NCBI GenBank assembly: GCA_046351325.1
Contig: JAXLYR010000017.1
Span: forward strand, 1 to 64,000
Reading direction: 5' to 3'
Length of the DNA: 64,000 bases
Source of the DNA: Xiheicaenibacterium sp046351325
GTDB lineage: Bacteria > Myxococcota_A > Polyangia > Polyangiales > Polyangiaceae
Below the pieces are notes generated by a model. The model was not told the DNA's origin. It saw only the letters and a program-made list of their open reading frames with translations, and made no database searches. Positions 8,125 through 17,018 of this stretch are shown piece by piece. The position numbers were made by a program, and so were the translations under genes. Numbering within the stretch: position 1 is the first letter of the stretch; every line of letters starts with the position of its first letter.

Positions 8125-10196
8125 CACAGGCTCTCCAAGTAAGCCGCGAGCGCCGCGCGGTCCTGCCGGCCGAGGTGTTGCGCGTGACCCATCTCGGAGT
8201 CTTGCGCGGAGAGCATCTGATCGAGGGTCTTGTAGCGACCATCGTGGAAGTACGGGCCTGTCCCCGAGATGAAGAGGAGCGACGGCGTGTCGAAGGCCGT
8301 GGCGACATCGGCGTTCGCGCGCGAGCCCACGTCGTGGAGGACCTTGTCGGTCAGCCGATCGGAGACGTGGCAGGTCGCGCACGCGGTGTCGTCAGAGAAG
8401 AAGAGCTCACGGCCGTGCGCGACGAGTGCTGCCTTGTCGCCGTCACCGGGTGCGCGGAAGGCAGCGTTCTGGGTGCCCGGGACGGGGACGTTGTTGAGAT
8501 AGAGGATGAGGTTCTCGAGGTCGCTCGTGTCGAGGCCCGAACCACCCAATCGAGTGAAGGTGTTCGAGATATAGGATTTGAGGTCACCGTGTTTGCCGAC
8601 CCAGCCGTAGGGCGCGGTGTTCGGCATGCGTCCGGCGAGCATGATCGTCTGTCGCGGGCCGTCGGGCGTGGACCAGGTGATCGCGTCGTCGCGGCCGTCG
8701 AGATGGCAGCTGGCGCAGGCGACCCCGTCGTTCGAGATCCGCCGATCGTCGGTGAGGTGGAACATCTTGCGACCCGCGGCGCTGGCGAGCACGGTCGCGC
8801 TCGGCTCGTACGAGACGTTCACGAGAGCTACGCGCTTGTCGCGGCTGGTGGTCGGGTCGAGGTTGACGATCGAGACTTGGCCGTCGAATTGGGACCAAAC
8901 CACCAGTCGTGATTTCGCGTCGTCGACCGCGACGCCCATCGGACCCGAGGGCACGTCGAAGCGGCGTCGCTCGAGCCGGACTGGGTCGGTGCCGTGCGTG
9001 TCGAGCTCGAGGACTGCGTCGATACCGGCGCAAGCCACATAGAGGGTCTCGTCGCTCGCGCGGTATGCGGCCGCGCGCGGGAGGATGCACTCTTGAGAGA
9101 GCGCGTTGCCGAGCGAGAGCTTGGTCCTCGTGATGGAGCGCTCGGCGAACGAGTCGATCACGCTGACGATGGGCGCTTCCTTCGGGACGCCGTCGAAGAC
9201 AGGCCCGTAATAGGCCTGCGATCGGACCGCGGCGTCACCGGGATCGACCGTCGTCATCGGGACGAAGATGCGATCCTGCGGGAGCTGCTCGACGGGCTCG
9301 ATCGGTCCCTCGGGGGCGGGCTTGGGCGGTTGTTTGACCGGCTTCGGCGGGTTCTTGGGGGCGGGCTTGGGTGCGGAGTCCGACACGGGCGGCTGCTCAC
9401 CACCGATCGACCCAGGCCCCGTCGACGTCGTCGCTTTGACGAGGACATACCCTTGAGAACCGGAGCGCTCGTTCTGATCCGCAGAGCGCGCCGTGACCTT
9501 CGTAACGCCCATCTCGATCGGGCGGATCTCGTGTTTGCCCGAGAGCTCGACGACGCTGATGCTGGCGCCAGTGCTGTGCGAGACGAAGGCCCTGCCGCCC
9601 TGGTCGTCGACGACGACCGAGCGCGCGTCGCGACCTACGTCGACGGCATAATCCAGGTTGAGGTCGGTCGTGTCGTACGCGACGAGGGAGTGGCCCCACG
9701 CGGTCGTCACGAGCAACGTCGAATCGTCGGGCGTCAGCGCCATACCCGCAGGCTCGGCGGGGGTCTCGGTCGTGCAGAGGGGTTCGAGCGGCTGATCGGG
9801 GGATTCACCGGGCTCGAGCACAGCGATCGCCGCACCCTGATTGAGCGACGCAGCGACGCGGCCATCCGCGAGGATGAGCAGCTGGGTCGGCGAACCCTCG
9901 ACGCGCGTCGTGGCGATCTGCCGAGCGGTGTCGACGTCGATGGTGTGGATGGCGCTCGTGTCGGCGTCTGCGACGTAAGCGATCGTGCGATCGCCCTGCT
10001 TCGCGAGCGCGACCCCGCTGCTCTGCCGGTCGAGGTTTGCTCGAACGGGCCCCGCCTTGGGGTGGGCGCGAGCGCAACTACGGGCCGAGTTGTTGGAGCC
10101 TACCGGGCTGTCCGACCCCTGTGGGGTCGAGCCCCCGCAGGCCCAGACCGCAGACATGCAACCCAAAATCGCTGCGACGCTCGCAACCCTCTTCAT
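8124..10196 (-). CDS. Beta-propeller lipoprotein with C-terminal di-haem cytochrome c (MauG/CCP-like) domain
   Basis: A 690-aa protein. The signal ends in a lipobox (AVWAC). The N-terminal two thirds is a YVTN-type beta-propeller: repeated strands such as IAYVADADTSAIHTIDVD and TLLVTTAWGHSLVAYD, interrupted near residue 260-310 by a Pro/Lys-rich insert. The C-terminal third has two CxxCH haem-binding motifs, CASCH near residue 494 and CATCH near residue 606, with a LAGRMPNTAPYGWVGKHG block and FHDGRYKTLDQML near the end, as in the di-haem cytochrome peroxidase/MauG group. It probably does redox chemistry on the outer face of the envelope, but its substrate is unknown. The start has a GGAGG site 4 nt upstream. 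It is the first gene of an operon with the 6943-8124 lipoprotein. Confidence 0.85.
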   Translation of the reverse strand: MKRVASVAAILGCMSAVWACGGSTPQGSDSPVGSNNSARSCARAHPKAGPVRANLDRQSSGVALAKQGDRTIAYVADADTSAIHTIDVDTARQIATTRVEGSPTQLLILADGRVAASLNQGAAIAVLEPGESPDQPLEPLCTTETPAEPAGMALTPDDSTLLVTTAWGHSLVAYDTTDLNLDYAVDVGRDARSVVVDDQGGRAFVSHSTGASISVVELSGKHEIRPIEMGVTKVTARSADQNERSGSQGYVLVKATTSTGPGSIGGEQPPVSDSAPKPAPKNPPKPVKQPPKPAPEGPIEPVEQLPQDRIFVPMTTVDPGDAAVRSQAYYGPVFDGVPKEAPIVSVIDSFAERSITRTKLSLGNALSQECILPRAAAYRASDETLYVACAGIDAVLELDTHGTDPVRLERRRFDVPSGPMGVAVDDAKSRLVVWSQFDGQVSIVNLDPTTSRDKRVALVNVSYEPSATVLASAAGRKMFHLTDDRRISNDGVACASCHLDGRDDAITWSTPDGPRQTIMLAGRMPNTAPYGWVGKHGDLKSYISNTFTRLGGSGLDTSDLENLILYLNNVPVPGTQNAAFRAPGDGDKAALVAHGRELFFSDDTACATCHVSDRLTDKVLHDVGSRANADVATAFDTPSLLFISGTGPYFHDGRYKTLDQMLSAQDSEMGHAQHLGRQDRAALAAYLESL

Positions 10197-10439
10197 GGAG
10201 CCTCCCCGAAGACGTGAAACGACGACGCCACTCAGAACGCCGATCGCTGCTGGTGTTCCCAATGGACTGCGACAGGTCCCCGTGAGCTTGCGTTTCGTGA
10301 CAAGAAAACGTGCTCGCCGTAGATCTTCTTCGGCGGACAGCCGTAGCCAGGGCTTTCTTACGACCGCCGAGCGCTCCGCCTTCCCGAACGTGAGAGAAAA
10401 GTGCTCCGCACTCACCAAGAGGGTCAGCGGCCGAGCGGG

Positions 10440-10970
10440 TCAGCGCTGGCCGGGCCGGATGATCAGGGTGATGGTGTGGGGCGCACCGAGCTCGATCGCG
10501 AACGCCATCGCCCCCTGCGTCTTCACGTCCATTCGAACGGCCTCGACCTTGCCGCAGGTCTGATCGACGAGCGTGTGGCCGCGCCAGCGCGCGTCGCGAT
10601 CGAGGAGCTTGGCGTTCTCGGCGTGCGCCAAGATATCGTGCAGCGTCTGGCATTGCTCGGTCGTCGAGGGCGTGTCGCCGAAGCGCAATCGCTCCTCGAT
10701 CAGATGAGCCTCTGCGAAGTCGAGCTCGAGGGGGATCTCCCGTGTCGGCGTCTTGATCGAGCAGCGATAAGTGCCGGCGTCGGGGTTGGTCTCGGGGGGC
10801 TTGCAGTCGAGCGAGCTCGGCAACTGGCTCGGCGCCATGCCGAGGGTGAGCCCAGCAATTCCCCGTTGATCGAGCGGGAGCTCAGGGCCAGGGATGCGAC
10901 GAACCGGCGGGAGCGCAGGCCCACACGCCGCGATCGAGAGCGTGGCGACGACCCCGACGACGTTGAGCAC
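10440..10970 (-). CDS. Predicted small lipoprotein
   Basis: A 176-aa protein whose N-terminal hydrophobic stretch VVGVVATLSIAAC is a lipobox-type signal. The body has a GIAGLTLGM segment typical of small bacterial envelope domains and three cysteines (LDCKPPE, YRCSIK, EQCQTLH). Function unknown. The start is uncertain: the GTG at 10970 gives a short, uncharged n-region, while an in-frame ATG at 11051 gives a longer, Arg-rich one but would lie next to the ribosome-binding site of the divergent ferritin-like gene. The 243 bp between this gene and the cytochrome start at 10196 contains no gene I can support. Confidence 0.6.
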   Translation of the reverse strand: MLNVVGVVATLSIAACGPALPPVRRIPGPELPLDQRGIAGLTLGMAPSQLPSSLDCKPPETNPDAGTYRCSIKTPTREIPLELDFAEAHLIEERLRFGDTPSTTEQCQTLHDILAHAENAKLLDRDARWRGHTLVDQTCGKVEAVRMDVKTQGAMAFAIELGAPHTITLIIRPGQR

Positions 10971-11055
10971 CGCGCGGGGCGCATGGAAATTTCCAAGTCG
11001 CGCGGATAGCCTCTCGCGAACGCGACTGACCCTCGTTGCTGTTGGAGGCATCCCC

Positions 11056-12519
11056 GTGGCCCCTCTTCCCCGACTTGCTTCGCTCGACACGTTCGCCCGC
11101 GCTCTGCTGGTTTCGTTGGGCGTCAGCCAAACTGGTTGCCCGGCCGAGGTCTCCCAAATGGATGGAGGAGGTGGCTCGGGGGGCACCGGCCAGGGAGCGT
11201 CACCCGACGGCCCAGGCCCTGGACCCACTACTAGCACGAACACCAGCACAGGCGTGGGCGGTGCGGTGCCGACGCACGGCTGCGTCGATCCGAAACCGGT
11301 TATCGTGAACGGTGTCGATACAGGGGTCGACCAGTGCGGCGGTGGCCAACTCCGCCGTCGCGAAGAGGTCGCTTGTCCCATGACGGGCCCTGATCCCAAT
11401 TCATGCTGCGGCGGATGTCCTGTCGGATACATCTGTAGCGGCACCGGGGAAGTCGCCTGTTCGTGCGTCGTAGCCTGCAGTCTGGACGCGGATTGCGGCG
11501 CGGACTCGCTTTGCATGTGCACGGCGACTGGCGGCATCTGCGTCCCCGCCGGCTGTCAGACCGGAGCGGACTGTGCGCCCGGTGAAGAGTGCAATTCGTG
11601 GGATCCCACGTATGGGTGTCTCTACCTCGAATTCCAGTGCACGACGGCGAGCGATCTCTGCGGCGGAGACGCCGATTGCACCGATCCATCGGCCTCGATC
11701 TGCGCGATCCAACTCGACGGCAGCCGCCAGTGCTCGCCCGGGGGCTGCGCGATAGGTCGGCCTTTCCTCGTCGCCGACACGGTTCGTACCGCGCCGATCG
11801 CGCTCCGCATGGATTGGGCCTCGGGTGACACCCTGGTTCAGTCGACGCTCATCCCTGGCGATCCTCGGGTGCGCGAGGCTCTCGCGCGCGAGTGGGCTCG
11901 CGTCGGGCAGCTCGAACACGCTTCGATCGCAGCGTTCGCGCGCTTCACGATGCAGCTGCTCGCGCTGGGCGCACCCTTCGATCTGATCGAGCGCACGCAG
12001 CGAGCGATCGCGGACGAGACCCGCCACGCGCGCCTCGCCTTCGGGCTCGCTTCGCGCTTCGGGCTCGAGCACGTCGGGCCGGCCGCGCTCTCGATCGACG
12101 GTGCGCTCGACGGCTGCCTCGATCTCGCGTCGGTCGTCGCGCTCGTCCTTCGCGAGGGGTGCATCGGCGAGACCGTCGCCGCTGTCGAGGCCGCGGAGGC
12201 AGGCGCGCGCTGCGAAGACGCGGCGCTCGCGAGCATCCTCGAGTCGATCGCCGCCGACGAGTCCACCCACGCGGAGCTCGCGTGGCGAACGGTTCGCTGG
12301 GCGCTGAGTCGCGGCGACGACAGCGTCCGCGCGGTGATCACCCGAGAGCTCGCGATGATCGCGAGCGAGCTCGACGAAGCGATCGCCCCCGTCGACGAGC
12401 CGACGCCTGCTCACCTTCGACGCGAGACGCTGCGTCTCGTGGTCGCGCCGTGCCTCGCGACGTTGCTCTCCACTCAGCGGACGCCCGACGCGGACTCGGG
12501 CGTTGCCCTTACGGCCTAA
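11056..12519 (+). CDS. Lipoprotein with Cys-rich region and C-terminal ferritin-like di-iron domain
   Basis: A 487-aa protein. After a signal-like N-terminus (ARALLVSLGVSQTGC) and a Gly/Thr-rich linker, residues about 85-235 are Cys-rich with repeated small loops (SCCGGCPVGYIC, CSCVVACSLDADC, CQTGADCAPGEEC). The last 230 residues form a ferritin-like four-helix domain: QLEHASIAAFARF, DETRHARLAFGLA, LREGCIGETVAA and ADESTHAELAWR supply the Glu/His ligands expected of a di-iron site. I recall this layout from several Myxococcota but know no assigned function. The GTG at 11056 has GGAGG 7 nt upstream. Its stop overlaps the start of the exonuclease gene by one base (TAATG). Confidence 0.8.
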   Translation: MAPLPRLASLDTFARALLVSLGVSQTGCPAEVSQMDGGGGSGGTGQGASPDGPGPGPTTSTNTSTGVGGAVPTHGCVDPKPVIVNGVDTGVDQCGGGQLRRREEVACPMTGPDPNSCCGGCPVGYICSGTGEVACSCVVACSLDADCGADSLCMCTATGGICVPAGCQTGADCAPGEECNSWDPTYGCLYLEFQCTTASDLCGGDADCTDPSASICAIQLDGSRQCSPGGCAIGRPFLVADTVRTAPIALRMDWASGDTLVQSTLIPGDPRVREALAREWARVGQLEHASIAAFARFTMQLLALGAPFDLIERTQRAIADETRHARLAFGLASRFGLEHVGPAALSIDGALDGCLDLASVVALVLREGCIGETVAAVEAAEAGARCEDAALASILESIAADESTHAELAWRTVRWALSRGDDSVRAVITRELAMIASELDEAIAPVDEPTPAHLRRETLRLVVAPCLATLLSTQRTPDADSGVALTA

Positions 12520-13502
12520 TGGCAAAGCCTCCCCCCAAGATACGGTCGCTCTCCGGTGAAGACGTCATCCTCGAGGACTCGCCGGCCCTCGGTCGAGATC
12601 TCTTCCTGATCGACGGAAACAACCTCGCATATCGAGCCTTCTTCGCGCTGCCGGAGGGGCTCGCGACGAGCACCGGATTCCCGACGAACGCGCTCCTCGG
12701 CTTCGCGAACATGATGCTGAAGCTCGTGATCGACTATCGACCGCGCGGGGTCGCCGTCGCGTGGGACACGCGGCCGACGGTGCGGCTCGAAGAGCACGCC
12801 GAATACAAGGGATCTCGGCGCGCGATGCCGGACAAGCTGAGTCAGCAATTCCCCCATTTCCGCCCGCTCGTCGACGCCTTCGGATACCCGAGCTTCTCGG
12901 TTCAGGGTTGGGAGGCCGACGACATCGTCGCGACGCTCGCGACACAGGCCGAGGCCGCGGGCCTCACGAGCTGCGTGGTGTCGACCGATCGCGACGCGCT
13001 CCAGCTCGTCAGCGACAGGACCTGCGTGATGATGACCCCGCGCGGGGTCTCCGACGTCGTCGTCTACACGGTCGATCGCGTCGTCGCTCGATATGGGATC
13101 AAGCCGGACCAAATAACGGACTTCGTAGCCCTCAAAGGGGACAGCTCCGACAACCTGCCGGCCGTCCCCGGAATAGGGGAGAAGACGGCTGCGCAGCTCG
13201 TCGCCCGCTATGGCTCGCTCGAGTCCATCCTCGAGCACGCGACCGACGAGCCCCCCTCGCGCGCCAAGGCCCTGCGAGAGCACGCCGACCAGGCCCGCCT
13301 GGCGAAGCGGCTCGCGACGACGCGCCGCGATCTGCCGCTCGGCTGCGATGTCGCGGCGCTCGCCGCGCACGCGCCCGACCGCAGCGCGCTCGCGCCGTTC
13401 TTCGAGCGGTTCGAATTCAAGAAGCTCGTGCCCCGCATCCCGCTGCTCGAGCGGAGCCGGCGTGGGTCGAGCGAAGCCGGAGACGGCGGGAGGCCCTCGT
13501 GA
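12519..13502 (+). CDS. 5'-3' exonuclease (PolI N-terminal/FEN-like)
   Basis: A 327-aa stand-alone nuclease of the DNA polymerase I 5'-nuclease family, without polymerase domain. Motifs in order: FLIDGNNLAYRAFFALP (first metal-binding Asp), AWDTRPTVRLEEHAEYKGSR, GWEADDIVATLA, VVSTDRDALQLVSD and ALKGDSSDNLPAVPGIGEKT, the last being the helix-hairpin-helix DNA-binding region. Family members remove RNA primers or 5' flaps. The first 30 residues are an extra extension. The ATG overlaps the preceding TAA and the gene runs 4 bp into the ROK kinase gene, so all three are coupled, although they share no obvious pathway. Confidence 0.93.
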   Translation: MAKPPPKIRSLSGEDVILEDSPALGRDLFLIDGNNLAYRAFFALPEGLATSTGFPTNALLGFANMMLKLVIDYRPRGVAVAWDTRPTVRLEEHAEYKGSRRAMPDKLSQQFPHFRPLVDAFGYPSFSVQGWEADDIVATLATQAEAAGLTSCVVSTDRDALQLVSDRTCVMMTPRGVSDVVVYTVDRVVARYGIKPDQITDFVALKGDSSDNLPAVPGIGEKTAAQLVARYGSLESILEHATDEPPSRAKALREHADQARLAKRLATTRRDLPLGCDVAALAAHAPDRSALAPFFERFEFKKLVPRIPLLERSRRGSSEAGDGGRPS

Positions 13503-14452
13503 CCGCGGTGATCGGCGTCGATCTCGGCGGGACGAAGACCGAAGTGGTGGTCGCGCGTTGGCTCGGCGACAGATTGTTGGAGCTCGAACGATCTCGGGTC
13601 GCAACCCCGAGAGACGAGGGCTACGACGCGATCATCGAGAGCACCGCCGCGCACGTCGAGCGCTGCGCGCGTCGCGCCGGCGTCTCGCTCGACGCCGTGA
13701 AGATCGGCGTCGGCATGCCCGGCGGGGTCGAGCGCCGCACCGGGTTCGTCAAGAACTCCAACACGACTTGTCTGAACAATAGACCCTTTCGTCAGGATCT
13801 CGCGCGGAGGCTCGGGTACGCGATCCGCTTCGAGAACGACGCGAACTGCTTCGCCCTCGCGGAGGTCGTCCTCGGCGCGTTCCGCGAGCTCGAGCGCGGC
13901 GTCGTCTTCGGCGTCATCCTCGGCACGGGGGTGGGCGGGGCTGTCGTCATCGATCGGCGCGTCTGGTCGGGGCTGCACGGCATCGCAGGCGAGTGGGGAC
14001 ACCACGCCGTCTACAACCGCGAGCCGCGTCGCGCCTCGACCGATCCGAACCTGGAATCGGAGCGGTGTTATTGTGGCAAGGTCGGCTGTCTCGAGACCTT
14101 CGCGAGCGGGCCAGCGCTCGAACGCCGTTATCGAGAGCTCACGGGGCGATCGCGGAGCCTCGCGGAGATCGACGCCGCCGCCGACAACGACGAAGCCGCA
14201 GCGCTGGTGATGTCCGAGCTCGTCGATGCGTTCGGTCGCGGGCTCGCGAACGTGATCGACGTCCTCGATCCGAGCGGCGTCGTGCTCGGCGGCGGGCTCT
14301 CCAACCTCGAGCGGCTCTATTCGGAGGGGCGCGCGCGCGTCGCGAAATACCTATTCAACGACGAGCTCCTCACCCCCATCGTGAAGAACGCGCTCGGCGA
14401 TTCGTCCGGTGTGCTCGGCGCCGCGCTCGTCGCGCTCGCCGACGACACGTGA
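13499..14452 (+). CDS. ROK-family sugar kinase
   Basis: A 317-aa ROK protein without the DNA-binding N-terminus of ROK repressors, so a kinase. It has the phosphate motif IGVDLGGTKTEVVVA at the start, ENDANCFALAE, GVILGTGVGGAVV, the GEWGHH sugar-binding motif and the zinc motif CYCGKVGCLE. Relatives phosphorylate glucose, fructose, mannose or N-acetyl sugars; the GEWGHH variant does not let me choose the substrate. The GTG start overlaps the exonuclease stop (GTGA) and has GGGAGG 5 nt upstream. It ends two bases from the convergent lipoprotein gene at 14455. Confidence 0.92.
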   Translation: MTAVIGVDLGGTKTEVVVARWLGDRLLELERSRVATPRDEGYDAIIESTAAHVERCARRAGVSLDAVKIGVGMPGGVERRTGFVKNSNTTCLNNRPFRQDLARRLGYAIRFENDANCFALAEVVLGAFRELERGVVFGVILGTGVGGAVVIDRRVWSGLHGIAGEWGHHAVYNREPRRASTDPNLESERCYCGKVGCLETFASGPALERRYRELTGRSRSLAEIDAAADNDEAAALVMSELVDAFGRGLANVIDVLDPSGVVLGGGLSNLERLYSEGRARVAKYLFNDELLTPIVKNALGDSSGVLGAALVALADDT

Positions 14453-14454
14453 GC

Positions 14455-14997
14455 TCACTGCGTCGGAAAGATGGCGCGCGCGACGCCGCGTGTACAGCTG
14501 ACCCAAAAAGGGCGGTCATCGCGGACTGGCAGGCGATCGAGCCCTGCGAGGACGCAGGCCACCCGCGAGCCCAGCGCGCACCCGCGGACGACGAGGGCGC
14601 GCGCGTCCTTCTCGGGGAGATCGGCGATGATGACGCCCGTCGCGCACGAGTCTCCGTCGCCGCGCGTGCACTGCTCGCGGCAAGCGCCCAAATCGAGGCA
14701 GGGTAGAGCCTCTCGTGGTGGGGGCTCCAGCACAGCTTCCCGAGGAAAGAGCGCGTCGACGTCGCGCGGCGCCGAGCGGTGATGAAGTCCAGTCGGCGCT
14801 CGATCCACGACCGAGGGTGGGGCGATCTCGAGCAATACAGCCTTGTCGGCCGCGCAACCGAAGAGAGCGCTCGCGGACCCACAGAGCAGTCCGGCAGCGA
14901 GCGAGCCGCGGGAAACCTTGGACGGACTCGCTGGGCTCACGCGAGTGAAACCGTCTCGAGCCTCGCGCCTTGGGTGCAATTCTCCTCGGAGGCGCAT
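14455..14997 (-). CDS. Predicted small Cys-containing lipoprotein
   Basis: A 180-aa protein. The signal LLCGSASALFGC has a lipobox; before it lies a charged n-region if the ATG at 14997 is used (GGAG 3 nt upstream). A GTG about 21 codons later would give a more ordinary signal length and is a real alternative. The mature part has cysteines in a pattern like Sel1-type helical repeats (LDLGACREQCTRGDGDSC, VRGCALGSRVACVLAG). No function can be assigned. It is convergent with the ROK kinase and divergent from the dehydrogenase at 15051. Confidence 0.6.
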   Translation of the reverse strand: MRLRGELHPRREARDGFTRVSPASPSKVSRGSLAAGLLCGSASALFGCAADKAVLLEIAPPSVVDRAPTGLHHRSAPRDVDALFPREAVLEPPPREALPCLDLGACREQCTRGDGDSCATGVIIADLPEKDARALVVRGCALGSRVACVLAGLDRLPVRDDRPFWVSCTRGVARAIFPTQ

Positions 14998-15050
14998 CTT
15001 CTCCAAACAACTTAACGTTGTCCCGCCGCGCGCATCCCTAGGTTGAGCGC

Positions 15051-16019
15051 ATGCAGGCCACGTCTTCGACCAGAGCTCCCATGTCGTCTCGTGACAAGCC
15101 CTCGACGCGCCTCGGCCGTCGCTCCACCGCCCAAGAGGCGCTGCGCGACGTGCGTCTCGACGGGCGCACGGCGATCGTGACCGGCGCGAGCTCCGGTATC
15201 GGGGTCGAGACGACTCGGGTGCTCGCGCTCGCGGGGGCCGATGTCGTGATGGCTGTCCGCTCCACCGATGCGGGCGAGCGCGTGGCCGGCGAGCTCCGCG
15301 CGGGCCTCGCAAAGGCTGGTCGAATCGAGGTGCAAGAGCTCGACCTCGCCGACCTGGACTCCGTGCGCCGCTTCGCAAAACGCTGGGAAGACGACGGGCG
15401 AGCGCTCGATCTCCTCATCAACAACGCCGGTGTCATGGCCACGCCGCGGTCGACCACCAAACAGGGTTTCGAACTGCAGTTGGGCACCAATCACCTCGGG
15501 CACGCGCTGCTCACCGAGCTCCTGATTCCGCAGCTCGAGGCCTCGCCTTATGGGCGTATCGTCAACGTCTCGAGCGATCTTCATCGGCGCGGCAAAGCCG
15601 ACAGCTTGCTCGCGACCCTGGACACCGACCCTCGCTACGAGCGGCGGTCCTACGACCGATTCCAGGCCTACGGAGACTCGAAGCTCGCGAACGTGCTCTT
15701 CACGCGATCGCTCGCCAAGAGGCTCCAATCGACGCTCGTGTACTCGCTGCACCCTGGCGTCATCCCGACCAACCTCTCGCGCTCGATGGGAGCGCTCGGC
15801 GCGGTCTTTCGAGGTTTGCTCATCGTGTTTTCCAAGAGCATCGCGCAGGGTGCGGCGACGACGGTATATGCCGCTACGGCGCCTGAGCTCGAGTCGCGGA
15901 CTGGGGCTTATCTCTCCGATTGCGCCGAGGCCACAGCCAGCCCCGCGGGGCGCGACGATGCGCTCGCCGCCGAGGTGATGCGCCTCACCGAACGGCTGAC
16001 AGGGCAGTTATCGAAGTGA
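15051..16019 (+). CDS. Short-chain dehydrogenase/reductase (retinol-dehydrogenase-like)
   Basis: A 322-aa SDR. The Rossmann NAD(P)-binding motif is TGASSGIG (about residue 44), the structural motif is INNAGVM, the catalytic Ser is in VNVSSDLH, and the catalytic Tyr/Lys pair is in AYGDSKLAN. The downstream YSLHPGVIPTNL follows the retinol-dehydrogenase/WWOX-like subgroup rather than fabG. It reduces or oxidises a hydroxyl on an unknown substrate. About 35 residues precede the fold. The gene stands alone between a divergent lipoprotein and a small regulator. Confidence 0.9.
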   Translation: MQATSSTRAPMSSRDKPSTRLGRRSTAQEALRDVRLDGRTAIVTGASSGIGVETTRVLALAGADVVMAVRSTDAGERVAGELRAGLAKAGRIEVQELDLADLDSVRRFAKRWEDDGRALDLLINNAGVMATPRSTTKQGFELQLGTNHLGHALLTELLIPQLEASPYGRIVNVSSDLHRRGKADSLLATLDTDPRYERRSYDRFQAYGDSKLANVLFTRSLAKRLQSTLVYSLHPGVIPTNLSRSMGALGAVFRGLLIVFSKSIAQGAATTVYAATAPELESRTGAYLSDCAEATASPAGRDDALAAEVMRLTERLTGQLSK

Positions 16020-16042
16020 AGCGATCACATATCGAAGTGAAG
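16009..16042. repeat. 13-bp direct repeat across a stop codon
   Basis: The 13-mer tatcgaagtgaag occurs at 16009-16021 and again at 16030-16042. The first copy includes the TGA stop of the dehydrogenase, so the second looks like a short local duplication just downstream. No function is evident. Confidence 0.55.
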
Positions 16043-16087
16043 GCCTGGTCCTTGCGCTGTGGAGAATTTGGCCCAACCTCATGACTC

Positions 16088-16435
16088 ATGCGAGGCCACG
16101 GAAACACCAAGTCGAACAACGCTCCAAGTAAAGCCCCGCGGCGCGACGTGCTCGCGCTGCACGTCATGCGCGAGCTCTTCCGAGCTCAGCGCGGCGGGCG
16201 TCGCACGACCATCGACGCTGTTGCCAAGAAGCTCGGCGTTCGCAAGACCGATGTCCGCTCGGTCGTGACGGCCCTCGACGCGCAGGGCTTCGTCGACGCA
16301 GCTCGCCTGCGGCTCACCATGCTCGGGTTCGCGTTCGCGGCGACCGCGCCCGCTCCCGACGCGCTCCGCGAGCCCGCTCGCGAGCACCAAGCTCAGCGTG
16401 AACACAGCCGCGTCGCGCTCGCCCACGCCGCCTGA
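16088..16435 (+). CDS. Small winged-helix-like DNA-binding protein
   Basis: A 115-aa protein. Residues about 18-75 read as a small helix-turn-helix unit: ALHVMRELFRAQRG, then TIDAVAKKLGVRKTDVRSVV as the two-helix motif, then ALDAQGFVDAARLRLT as wing/strand. The pattern fits MarR/winged-helix type transcription factors. The C-terminal 40 residues are Ala-rich and probably disordered. The target is unknown. No clear ribosome-binding site precedes the ATG. It is convergent with the lipoprotein at 16460. Confidence 0.6.
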   Translation: MRGHGNTKSNNAPSKAPRRDVLALHVMRELFRAQRGGRRTTIDAVAKKLGVRKTDVRSVVTALDAQGFVDAARLRLTMLGFAFAATAPAPDALREPAREHQAQREHSRVALAHAA

Positions 16436-16441
16436 TCGAGC

Positions 16442-16454
16442 AGCGCTTCGCGCT
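16442..16454. terminator. Short hairpin between convergent genes
   Basis: AGCGC and GCGCT form a 5-bp stem with a TTC loop between the stops at 16435 and 16460. It may serve both genes as terminator, but it is short and has no T-run. Confidence 0.2.
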
Positions 16455-16459
16455 CCGCC

Positions 16460-16921
16460 TCACTTGTAGAGAGCGCGGATGCGATTGCGGAGCTCGCGCG
16501 GGCCCGATCGCTTCGCCCATTCGGTATCCCAGAGCGAGACCTCACACTTCGCGTCCGACAAAGCCAGAGTCAGCGTGGGCTTGGCCTCGTCGGGGTTGCT
16601 CGGTTTGTCGCTCTTTTCCTCGCAAAAACGCACGCGTTTTGCGAGCGCCCCAATCTCGTCGAGCTCGCTCTCGCTCACGTGGAAGTCCACGGAGCGCGGC
16701 TCTGTCGTCATACCGGTCGGCTCGAAGGAGTAGTGACCGCTGCCGTCGGGCTGGACCTCGAGCGTCTCTTCGCCCCAGAGCCCTTGGTTGAGATACCAGC
16801 GGATCACCGGTGTTTTGCGCTCGCTTTGCGACGCGCTGCCCGCTCCGCCCGCGCACGCGACCAGGCTCACGACGCAAACGAGCGCGGCGAACTGGTTCGA
16901 AGGGCCGAGGCTCGGGGGCAC
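16460..16921 (-). CDS. Predicted small lipoprotein
   Basis: A 153-aa protein with a hydrophobic signal ending in a lipobox (VVSLVACAGG, Cys near residue 23). The mature domain alternates short beta strands (VIRWYLNQGLWGEETLEV, GSGHYSFEPTG) with one charged helix (SELDEIGALAKRVRF) and contains two cysteines. I do not recognise a family. The GTG at 16921 gives the full signal peptide. Confidence 0.65.
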   Translation of the reverse strand: MPPSLGPSNQFAALVCVVSLVACAGGAGSASQSERKTPVIRWYLNQGLWGEETLEVQPDGSGHYSFEPTGMTTEPRSVDFHVSESELDEIGALAKRVRFCEEKSDKPSNPDEAKPTLTLALSDAKCEVSLWDTEWAKRSGPRELRNRIRALYK

Positions 16922-17018
16922 GACGCCATCGTACGCGGTCAGGTCGGCGCGTATGAAGCCGTCCGTCTCGCGAGATGCGTTGCGGTGGCGATTTCGTTCG
17001 GCTAGGTTCGCCCCGTTC

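Noticed and set aside
8125..8382. Extension of the 6943-8124 lipoprotein upstream of its signal
   Set aside because: It would overlap the haem domain of the cytochrome gene in another frame; the lipobox signal begins at 8124.
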